From contig CM068383.1 in NCBI GenBank assembly GCA_034770075.1, positions 36,771,094 through 36,835,093 of the forward strand: DNA of 64,000 nt, in the 5' to 3' direction. Position 1 is the first letter of the stretch. Each line of letters starts with the position of its first letter. Under the pieces are notes generated by a model. That model saw nothing but the letters and a program-made list of their open reading frames with translations, was not told the origin of the DNA and searched no databases. Of this stretch, positions 46,463 through 56,926 are shown piece after piece. The stretch comes from Aralia elata. Its lineage: Eukaryota; Streptophyta; Magnoliopsida; Apiales; Araliaceae. The position numbers were made by a program, and so were the translations under genes.

Positions 46463-48380
46463 GGGCCGAGCCCCTAACATGCAATTAGTGAAACTTGGTT
46501 TTTCTATAAATAGCAAGTTCAGTTCATTCATTCCTTACTATTTTTCAAGAGCAGTTCAAGAGCAAAAACACTGTATATTTATATTCTGAGAGATATTATG
46601 AGATAAAAATTACTTTCTAAGCATCGAAGCGCTGCGCGATTGGAAGTAAAGCTATCAACTACAAGAGGTATTACTCTAGTTGTTATTATTTTCATTTTTC
46701 TTTATATATATTTAGTAAAAATATACTTTTATAAGCAGTTATAATGCCCAAATTATTTTAAGTATATAGTACAAAAGTCCTATTTACAAACAGTTATAAT
46801 GCCCAAATTATTTTAAGTATATCGTACAAAAGTCCTATTTACAAGCAGTTATAATGTCCGATTTATTTCTCTTATATATTAGAAAATATACTTTTATAAG
46901 CAGTTGCTATGTCCAAATTTTTTCAACTATTTAGTAAAAATATTCATTTTATAAGCAGTTATAATGCTGAAATTTTCTAAAATCTAATAGCTGAATATTC
47001 ATTTTATAAGAAGTTATAATGCTCAATTTATTTTAAATATAATTGAAAAATATTTATTCTGTAAGCAGTTATAATTCTAAAATTATTTCATATATTGTAA
47101 AAGAAGTCTTATTTATATGCGGTTATGATACCCGAAATAAAATTTACAAGATTTAATTGTTAAACGGTTATTTGTCTACATAAACTTATAATCGTGTAGT
47201 ATTTACGACGAACGTTTAAACCGTTATATTAACTGTAAAAGATATACGAGGCAAGTCTTTTAACCTTGTTACATTTAAGCAAGTTTATTACATCTTGCTA
47301 TCAATTATTGTGAAGTTATTGCTTCTTGTCCAGCATAACTTAAGAAATGAATCATTATTCATATATTGTTTATTCCAGCGTAAATTGTTGTGTCAAACCA
47401 AATTGTTTTGGTACGACATCTTATACTGAGAAATGGAACACCTTGATGTAAGGTGAACTGAAACACCTTGATATAAGGTGCCGGTAAATGTTGATTATAT
47501 ATCGACACAAAATTATAGGATGATATGCATACTCCTAGGATATTGGTTAGGCTGATCCCCTACCAGAAATCCGAAATCAAACGGTTCTAAGTCATTGAAG
47601 ACTGATATAACTAATTGAAATATATAGTTCATGTACAAAACCCTCAGTTATACATCATTGACATCTTTCAAATCAAACACATTGTGTTTATATTTTCAAA
47701 TGAACTTACTGAGCATTTGTAGCTCATTCTTGCATATATCTTCTTTTGCAGTTTTAAATGATAATCCCGGCACTTCTGGGACAAACAAAGGAAAAGGACA
47801 TGTTTACTAGTTTTATTTACTGTTTTTGAATAATTCAAGTCTGTTATAAGGCTTTGTTGTAATAACTTAGTATTGAGAACGATGTAACCGAACTTAATGA
47901 TATGTAATATATTATCATCCTTTATTACATCGAATGCGTTATACTCTAATCTTTACTTTCTTTAGCATAGTTGTACTAAGTAAATACAGTATCTTTATGA
48001 ACTATACATCTGAATGAGGGTATTTAAATGATACTGGGAGTTCTATAAGCGCTGAGATTACACTTAATGAGCGCCGGTAAGGTCCCACCTTTACCGGAAT
48101 GCGCCCCTCAGTTCCAAGAACAATCTTATCATTAATACTGTGAATATCAGATAGATAGGGAATATCGATATGAAGGAAGTATTCATGAGATATGAATCTA
48201 TACATCCAAATAAGGGTATCCAAACACAGATAACGTTCTGGCATGAATTATCATCTGTTATGGGATACTGTGAACTTTGGATAGATAGAAGTCATATTTT
48301 ATTGAATATTTATAGTTGTATAGTTTCACGTGAGCACCAGATCTGCTACAGGGAAGTGTAGAGAATTTAGGGGCGTCACA
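46463..48380 (+). repeat. 5' LTR of element III (5'-truncated, 1918 bp)
   Basis: Homologous to about 54580-56501. It begins near GCCGAGCCCCTAACATGC, just before the TATA box at 46505, and ends GGGGCGTCACA. It carries 55-bp repeats (46731-47100), the TGAGC hairpin (47710-47726) and the CCGGTAAGG/CCTTTACCGG hairpin (48074-48097). Confidence 0.85.
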
Positions 48381-48383
48381 GGT

Positions 48384-48434
48384 TGGTATCAAAGCTGTAG
48401 ATTATAGCTCTAAGGTAGTTAGAAAATACCTTAG
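48384..48434 (+). other. Primer binding site and post-PBS hairpin of element III
   Basis: TGGTATCAAAGC (48384-48395) is the initiator-Met site with one change (A for G). It is followed by the perfect 8-bp stem CTAAGGTA/TACCTTAG (48410-48434). Element S has the same layout, with a G-T wobble in the stem. Confidence 0.75.
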
Positions 48435-48550
48435 GATATAGTCTTTGAGTCCGTAAAATACTTAATTATACATAAAATAATCTTAGAAGCTTTATATTAT
48501 GTGTAAATTTGTTTCGCTATAATACTAAACAACTAAAATTCTTTTGTAGG

Positions 48551-49150
48551 ATGTCAAAGACAAATTGGAATGACCTCCTAGTGATAGACCAACCCATGGT
48601 AGGGTGGCTGATAGAGAGTGAGCCAGAAGAGGTTTCAGATTATGAGCCGGCCATTCCCGAGTCAGACCCGGAGGAGGAACCAGAGGAGGAAGAACTTCTG
48701 CATGACCAGGAGATATTAGATGTTGAGGAGGCTGAACATCCCATAGATAGACAGCTAGTAGATCCTGATCCTAATAAGGAGATTGGAGCGAGTCAGATAA
48801 TGCGTGTCAATAGACACGAGGAGATAGTGATGGGGTTAGTCCAGCAGTCATCCGCAGATCTAGAGGCTGCTAATTTTTGAGCATATGTAGCTGAAGCGTT
48901 ATTGGAGAGTGAGAGGGATAACACTCGTCATCTTAGGACACTTCTCCAGAGTGCTCAGAAAGAAAGGCAAGAGGCCCAAATATATTTATACCGAGCGGAC
49001 AAGGGATGCCGTGATACGTTCGGCAACTTAGAGCATCGGGTGTGTAGGTACCCAGTGGAGGAGAACAGGGTGGATTATATGATAGACCAGTTAGTGGTCT
49101 GTCATATGATTCAGGATGCCTATAAGGAGGCACGTGATCGTTCAGTCTAG
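48551..49150 (+). pseudogene. Pre-gag reading frame of element III (unknown function)
   Basis: ATG at 48551 opens MSKTNWNDLLVIDQP. About 199 codons run to a stop at 49148, with one in-frame TGA at 48878. Residues about 24-66 are strongly acidic (SDPEEEPEEEELL). The part after the stop is heptad-like (LLESERDNTRHLRTLL, QSAQKERQEA) and ends with CRYPVEENRVDYMIDQ and CHMIQDAYKEARD. It lies between PBS and gag, where chromoviruses usually have only leader. Element IV has a comparable frame in the same place. The ATG directly follows CTTTTGTAGG, which looks like a 3' splice site. I do not recognise the family; binding or regulatory roles would be guesses. Confidence 0.6.
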
Positions 49151-49367
49151 TTTAGTGCTTAAGTTTATTTGTTGTAGTTTGTATTATAAGGATTTTGAGT
49201 TGTAAAATAGGGAATCTTCTGTACTAACTAGTAGTAGTATAAACCACTAGTCGAATATGTAACCGTTCTGCATGTGATATACAAGTTGTGTTTGTACAAA
49301 TCAAATTGTTAGTTCTATGTGTAGTATATACTTGTATTTATACTTGTCTTTTCTTTATTTTAGAATC

Positions 49368-52300
49368 ATGGCATCAGGACGAAGAACCCAGACCAGAAAT
49401 GAGACCAATGAACCAAACCCAACCCAACAACTAGTAGATTTACTATTAGGAGCCTTACAAGGTCATCCACCACACCAGCCCAAGCCAAATAATCCACATA
49501 AGTCAGCATTTAAAGACTTTAAAACCATTGGACCACCTGAGTTTAAGGGAATTGCGGATCCAGTTGAAGCCCAAACTTGGGTAACTGAAATGGAAAAGTT
49601 TTTCACTATAACCAACGTAAGTGAGGAACAAAAGACAATCTTTGCGACCTTTTTCCTAAAAGGTGAGGCAAACTTTTGGTGGGAAACCACAAAAACCAGG
49701 GCCGGTAAAGGAGTAGTTCTTTGGGTAAGATTCAAAGAATTATTCTTTGAAAATTACTTTCCACAAACAATGCAAGACCGAATGGAGGTAAAATTTCTAG
49801 AGTTAAACCAAGGGGAAATGATTGTATCTCAATATACAGCCAAGTTTAACGAATTGTCTCGTTTTGCCCCACATCAAGTAAACTCTGAGACGAGAAAAAC
49901 TAGGAGATTTGAGGAAGGGTTGAAACCTTAGATAAGGAGTAGAATATCAATCTTCCAGTTGAAGACATTTTCAGAGATTCTTGAGAAGGCTGTCATAGCT
50001 GAGATCGAGAATGAAAATCTTCTCAAATTCCATAAGGAGAAGAGGAGTCAGAATGAAGGGGGAAAATTCAAAGGAGAAGTCAGTACAGGGGGTAATAATA
50101 ACAACAAGAGGAAGTGGGATACCATTTTTTCTACTAACTTTGGGGAGAAGGGGAATAATTACAACAATAACAACAACCCTACCAACAGAAACCAGAATAA
50201 CAAGATGGAACGTTATGCCACATGTGGAAAGAACCATCTGGGAGTATGTCGTAGGAAGGTGGTTACCTGTTATAGCTGTGGTCAGGAGGGACATTATTCC
50301 AATGATTGTCCCAAGAAGAGTACTAATCAGGGCAATCAAAATTATAAGTGTTATAATTGTGGCGCAACGGGTCACACATCTAGAAATTGTCCAAAGAATA
50401 GGAACCAAACTAGGGGAGGAAATCAAACCACAAACAACACCCTCAAACCAACAGTAACAGGAGCTAGAGACGAGAGTCGTCCAACCGCCAGAACATTTAA
50501 TATGACGATGAGGGATGATGTTGCTTCATAGGACGTGGTGACAGGTATCATCCCTATTGACACTTTAAATGCATATGTGTTGTTCGACTCTGGTGCTACT
50601 TGTTCATTTGTGTCTAATAGCTTTGCTACCAACTTGAATATACCATGCGAAGACTTAGAAATACCTTTTAATGTAGAGATTGCAAATCGAGAGATAATTC
50701 CCGTTAAAACTGTATATAAAGATTGTAATGTAGAGATTAAGGGACACAAGTTTCTTGTGGACCTCTTTCTTATACAGCTAGGGGAATTCGATATAATCTT
50801 AGGCATGGATTGGTTGGTTAATCATAATGCAATGATTGACTGCCATCAGAAACGAACCTGTTGACTGAGTCGAAGTCAAATGTAGTGTTCAATGGTTGTT
50901 GTTCACCTAAACGATCTCGATGTCTGACAGTAATGCAAGCAGAAAGATTGCTTAGGAAAGGTTGCATAGGTTATTTGGCATATATAGTAGATACTCGAAA
51001 GGAAGGAGCAAAGTTAGATCAAATATCTGTAGTTAGAGAATTTTTGGATGTATTTCCAGATGATTTACCAGGTCTACCTCCGGATAGAGAGATCGAGTTT
51101 GTTATCGATCTTGTACCTGGTATGGCACTAGTTTCGAAGGCACCGTATAGGATGGCACCAGTAGAGTTGAAGGAGTTACTTATACAGTTATAAGAACTCT
51201 TAGACAAGAAATACATACAAACCTTGGGGAGCACCGATGTTGTTTGTCAAGAAGAAGGATGGAACTTTAAGGTTATGCGTTGACTATAGAGAATTAAATA
51301 AGTTGACCATAAAGAATAAATATCCTTTACCACGAATTGATGATTTATTTGACCAGTTAAAAGGGGTCGAACACTTTTCAAAGATCAACCTACGATCAGG
51401 TTATCATCAGTTAAAGGTAAGAAAAGAAGATGTGCCGAAGACAGCGTTTAGGACACGCTACGGATATTACGAGTTTCTTATGATGTCTTTTGGATTAACA
51501 AATGCGTCGACAACATTCATGGACTTGATGAACCGAGTGTTTAAACCATACTTAGACAAATTTATCGTAGTGTTCATCGATGATATTTTAGTATACTCGA
51601 GAACAAAGGAGGAGCATGTTGAACACTTAAGGAGCATATTGGAGATATTACGCAAGAAACAACTTTATGCAAAGTTTTCCAAGTGTGAGTTCTGGTTGGA
51701 ACGAGTCCAGTTCTTGGGTCATGTAATTGACAAGAATGGAATAGCGGTGGATCCAGCAAAGATTGAGGCGGTTATGAATTGGGAACAACCAACAACTCCA
51801 ACAGAAGTACGAAGTTTTCTCGGTTTAGCAGGGTACTATAGGCGTTTTATACAAGATTTTTCAAAAATAGCAACCTCGCTAACCAATTTAACTCGAAAGA
51901 CGGTAAAGTACGTCTGGACAGATAAATGTGAAGAAAGCTTCCGAGAGTTAAAGAAACGATTGAGCATGGCACCAGTGTTATATTTACCAGATGATACAGG
52001 AGGTCTTGTCGTTTATAGTGATGCATCACACAAGGGATTGGGTTGTGCGTTAATGCAACATGGGAAGGTGATTGTGTATGCCTCACGACAACTCAAAGAT
52101 TATGAGAAGAGATATCCTACGCATGATCTTGAGTTAGTTGTGGTAGTATTTGCCTTGAAAATATGGCGGCATTACTTGTATGGGGAGAAGTGTGAGATAT
52201 ACACATATCATAAAAGTCTGAAGTATATTTTCACGCAGAAAGAGTTAAACATGAGGCAGAGGAGATGGCTAGAATTGATAAAGGATTTCGACTGTGAAAT

Positions 52301-53909
52301 CTTATATCATCCGGGGAAAGCCAACATCGTAGCAGACGCGTTAAATAGGAAGAATCAAGAAAAGTTAAACATGATAACAAATGACGAGGTATTGATAAAA
52401 GAGTTTAACAAACTTGAGATCGAGGTAAGTAATCCAGTAAATTCTATCCAAAAGTTATTTGTTGTGGAAAATGGTTCAACTTTGTTGGAGAGAGTCAAGA
52501 GACTACAGGAGAGTGATGCAGAGTGTCAGAAGTGTAAGACTGAAATAACCCATAAGAAGAATAACAAATTCAGAGTGGACAAGGATGGAGTATTGAGGTA
52601 CGAAGATAGAATTTGGGTACCCTCAGTACAAGAACTGAAAGATGAAATACTGAATGAAGCCTATAGTTCTAAGTTCGTTATGCATCCAGGTAGTACAAAA
52701 ATGTACAAAGATTTAAGCTGACACTTTTGGTGGTCTAACATGAAAAGAGAAATAGCAGAGTGGGTAAGTAAATGTTTAACGTGTCAAAGGGTTAAAGCTG
52801 AACACCAAAAGCTGAGTGGACTATTACAACCCTTAGAAATTCCTGAGTGGAAATGGGAACATATTACCATAGATTTCGTAGTTGGTCTCCCAAATACACA
52901 AAAAGGTCATAATGCCATTTGGGTAATTGTAGATCGTCTTACCAAATCAGCTCATTTTCTACCCATAAAAGTCAACTTCAATCTTGACCAGTTAGCCAAA
53001 CTTTACATCAATGAAGTTATTTCTAGACATGGAGTCCCTGTTTCTGTAGTATCAGACCGAGACCCGCGATTTACTTCAAATTTTTGGACAAGTCACCAGA
53101 AATATTTAGGAACCCAGTTGAGATTAAGCACAGCTTATCACCCATAAACGGATGGTCAGAGTGAGAGAACCATTCAAACATTGGAGGACATGTTGCGCAC
53201 TTGCATCATGGACTTCAAGGGAAATTGGGAAGATTAGTTACCTTTGGTAGAGTTTGCCTACAACAATAGCTATCATGCCAGCATAGGAATGCCACCATTT
53301 GAAGCTCTGTATGGAAGAAAATATAGGACGCCTTTATGTTGGGACGAGGTCGGTGAGCGACAAATGCTAGGACCCGAAATAGTTCAACAAACCGCTGAGG
53401 TAATTCGAATTATATGAGAAAGATTGCAAGCGTCTCAAGATCGACAGAAGAAATATGCGGATCAACACAGGAAGCTACAAGATTTCGATGTCGGTAGTCA
53501 CGTGTTTTTAAAAGTTTCTCCGTGGAAAGGCAAAATACATTTCGGCAAGAAGGGAAAATTGAGTCCGAGATTCATTGGACCATTTCAGATATTAAGAAGG
53601 ATAGGTGAAGTAGCTTATGAGGTAGCCTTACCTCCTGAGTTAGAACATATCCATAACGTGTTTCATGTGTCTGTGTTACGACCATACAAACCCGATTATA
53701 AACACATTATAGATTACGAGCCTATTCAGATCGAAAAAGATTTATCATATGAAGAAGTTCTTATTGAAATCATAGATAAGAAAGAATAACATCTACGCAA
53801 TAAAGTGATACCTTCAGTCAAAGTTATTTAGAGGAATCAAAACATAGAGGAAGCTACATGGGAGCTCGAGAGTAAAATGCGAGATAATTACCCACACTTG
53901 TTTTTATAA
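49368..53909 (+). pseudogene. gag-pol: gag-pol polyprotein of chromovirus III (broken)
   Basis: ATG at 49368 (MASGRRTQTRNE) follows a pyrimidine-rich tract and AG. The domains are gag (WWETTKTRAGKG), zinc knuckles CYSCGQEGHYSNDC and CYNCGATGHTSRNC, protease (FDSGATCSF), RT (FIDDILVYS), RNase H ([10 protein letters not shown]), integrase ([26 protein letters not shown]) and chromodomain (IEEATWELESKMRD). Stops are at 49929, 50529, 51191, 52719, 53145, 53235, 53415, 53787 and 53829; the frame shifts near 50860, and about 10 bases are missing near 51216 where PSVSPWGAP is expected. RNase H reads TYHKSL instead of TDHKSL, removing a catalytic Asp. The polyprotein is non-functional. Confidence 0.9.
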
Positions 53910-53919
53910 TCTGTACTGT

Positions 53920-53955
53920 AATTTCAAGGATGAAATTCTTATTAGTGGGGGTGAA
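53920..53955 (+). promoter_or_regulatory. Pre-PPT hairpin and polypurine tract of element III
   Basis: AATTTCA-AGGA-TGAAATT is a perfect 7-bp stem (53920-53937). Its last pair is A-T where element S has G-C. ATTAGTGGGGGTGAA follows and abuts the LTR start TGTAATATTCC at 53956. Confidence 0.75.
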
Positions 53956-56501
53956 TGTAATATTCCGAACCCTAATAAGATTTCTATATGTAAATTATGT
54001 GTTTATTAAATAAAATTTTTTATTCCGACTCTGTGTTATGTGATGATATATTCTGATGAACGGCTGTTCAGGTAATCTTTGAAAACTTAATACGATTCGA
54101 AAACATTATCGTATACGTTTAGAATTAGAACGTATAACGTAAAACTAGATATTGAAAAGTTTAAAACCTTAAACCCTAATGAGATTTGAAGTTTGTAACA
54201 TATGTGCTTAATAAAGATTGGGATGATATTTCGAAGTAGGTGTTTTGAGATTATATCATGTACACGATAAATTTGGTCAAGTAAAAAAAATTTGGTCAAG
54301 TTGCTTAGTCGTACTTACATTGACAAAATGATTTGTCGTGCTTTCCATGATTTCACCAAAAAGCATCCTGACAAATTATTTTTAGTAAGCTGTTGTGTCA
54401 TGCTTAAACTGATATAGTGCTTTGTCGTGCTTACGCTTTGTCGTGCTTATGCTTTGTCGTGCTCACGCCTGGCACACACCAGCTTACGCCTGGCACACGC
54501 CAACTTATGCCTGGCACACGCCAGCTTATGCCTGGCACACGCTAGGTACTAAAGTGTAATTAACCTAGGTACCAAAGTGTAATAAGTTGAGCCCCTAACG
54601 TGCAATTAGTGAAACTTGCTTTTTCGATAAATAGCAAGCTCAGTTCATTCATTCCTTACTATTTTTCAAGAGTAGTTCAAGAGCAAAAACACTCTATATT
54701 TATATTCTGAGAGATATTGTGAGATAAAAATTACTTTCTAAGCATCGAAGTGCTACGCGATTGGAAGTAAAGTGAGCAACTACAAGAGGTATTACTCTAG
54801 TGGTTATTATTTTCATTTTTCTTTTTATATATTTAGTAAAAATATACTTTTATAAGCAGTTATAATGCCCAAATTATTTTAAGTATATAGTACAAAAGTC
54901 CTATTTACAAGCAGTTATAATGCCCAAATTATTTTAAGTATATAGTACAAAAGTCCTATTTACAAGCAGTTATAATGTCCGATTTATTTCTCTTATATAT
55001 TAGAAAATATACTTTTATAAGCAGTTACTATGTCTGAATTTCTTCAACTATTTAGTAAAAATATTCATTTTATAAGCAGTTATAATACTGAAATTTTCTC
55101 AAATCTAATAGCCGAATATTCATTTTATAAGCAGTTATAATGCTCAATTTATTTTAAATATAATTGAAAAATATTCATTCTGTAAGCAGTTATAATGCTA
55201 AAATTATTTCATATATTGTAAAAGAAGTCTTATTTATATGCGTTATGATACCTGAAATAAAACTTACAAGATTTAATCGTTAAACGCTTATTTGTCTACA
55301 TAAACTTATAATCGTGTAGTATTTACGACGAACGTTTAAACCGTTATATTAACTATAAAGATATACGAGGCAAGTCTTCTAACCTTGTTACATTTAAGCA
55401 AGTCTGTTACATCTTGCTATCAATTATTGTGAAGTTATTGCTTCTTGTTCAGCATAACTTAAGAAATGAATCATTATTTATATATTGTTTATTCCAGCGT
55501 AAATTGTTGTGTCAAACCAAATTATTTTGGTACGACATCTTATACTGAGAAATGGAACACCTTGATGTAAGGTGAACTAAAACACCTTGATATAAGGTGT
55601 CGGTAAATGTTGATTATATATCGACACAAAATTGTAGGATGATATGCATACTCCTAGGATATTGGTTAGGCTGATCCCCTACCAGATATCCGAAATCAAA
55701 CGGTTCTAAGTCATTGAAGACTGATAGAACTAATTGAAATATATAGTTCATGTACAAAACCCTCAGTTATACATCATTGACATCTTTCAAATCAAACACA
55801 TTGTGTTTATATGTTCAAATGAACTTGCTGAGCATTTGTAGCTCATTCGTGCATATATATCTTCTTTTGCAGTTTTAAATGATAATCCCGGCACTTCTGG
55901 GACAGACAAAGGAAAAGGACATGTTTATTAGTTTTATTTACTGTTTTTGAATAATTCAAGTCTGTTATAAGGCTTTGTTGTAATAACTTAGTATTGAGAA
56001 CGATGTAACTGAACTTAATGATATGTAATATATTATCATCCTTTATTACATCGAATGCGTTATACTCTGATCTTTACTTTCTTTAGCATAGTTATACTAA
56101 GTAAATACAGTATCTTTACGAACTATACATCTGAATGAGGGTATTTAAATGATACTGGGAGTTCTATAAGCGCTGAGGTTACACTTAATGAGCGCCGGTA
56201 AGGTGCCACCTTTACCGGAATGCGCCCCTCAGTTCCAAGAACAATCTTATCATTAATACTGTGAATATCAGATAGATAGGGAATATCGATATGAAGGAAG
56301 TATTCATGAGATATGAATCTATACATCCAAATGAGGGTATCCAAACACAGATAACGTTCTGGCATGAATTATCATCTGTTATGGGATACTGTGAACTTTG
56401 GATAGATAGAAGTCATATTTTATTGAATATTTATAGTTCTATAGTTTCACGTGAGCACCAGATCTGCTACAAGGAAGTGTAAAGAATTTGGGGGCGTCAC
56501 A
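53956..56501 (+). repeat. 3' LTR of element III (2546 bp)
   Basis: Starts TGTAATATTCCG and ends GGGGGCGTCACA. It includes short tandem repeats upstream of the promoter (54420-54546), a box reading GATAAATAGC where the other LTRs have TATAAATAGC (54626), 55-bp repeats (54851-55215), the TGAGC hairpin (55829-55845) and the CCGGTAA hairpin (56195-56218). Confidence 0.9.
54420..54546. repeat. 16-bp and 20-bp tandem repeats upstream of the element III promoter
   Basis: Three copies of TTTGTCGTGCTTACGC-like units are followed by four copies of GCCTGGCACACGCCAGCTTA. They occupy the same place, relative to the GTGCAATTAGTGAAACTTG segment and TATA box, as the unrelated 51/63-bp repeats in element S. 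Confidence 0.8.
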
Positions 56502-56926
56502 GGAAATTGATTTTATGGGCCCGTTTCCAGTATCTTTTAACAAGCAATACATATTATTAGCTGTGGATTATGGTCCAAATGGGTTGAAGCTACTGCGTTG
56601 CCAACAAATGATGCAAAGGTTGTGTTGAACTTCCTCCGGAAAAATATCTTTACAAGATTTGTTACACCACGGGCAATTATCAGCGACGAAGGTACGCATT
56701 TCTGTGATAAACCGTTTACCGCTCTTCTTGCTCGGTATGGGGTATCTCACAAAGTGGCTACGGCTTATCATCTACAAACGAGCGGGCAAGTTGAGATTTC
56801 AAACAGAGATGTAAAAAGGATCTTGGAAAAAATTGTTAATCCAAACAGGAAAGATTGGTCTTTGAAACTTGATGGTGCTTTATGGGCGTACAGGACAGCA
56901 TATAGAACTCCAATTGGGATGCCACT
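56502..56926 (+). pseudogene. pol: Athila-type integrase fragment B
   Basis: One frame runs [16 protein letters not shown], then after a shift near 56570 continues [58 protein letters not shown] and [16 protein letters not shown] to the insertion of LTR VI. It contains the integrase core Asp in ISDEGTHF. It overlaps in content with 32190-32395 and is therefore a second Athila copy. CCACT (56922-56926) would be the left target duplication of LTR VI. Confidence 0.8.

Larger units (their letters stand above)
46463..56501 (+). mobile_element. Chromovirus III (Tekay/Del-like), 5' LTR truncated
   Basis: Plus-strand order is truncated 5' LTR (46463-48380), PBS, pre-gag frame (48551-49150), gag-pol (49368-53909), polypurine tract and full 3' LTR (53956-56501). 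The 5' LTR lacks about the first 620 bases compared with the 3' LTR. The base run after the 3' LTR is GGAAA; no partner is visible because the left end is lost. It is the most complete autonomous-type element here, yet its polyprotein is broken. Confidence 0.9.
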
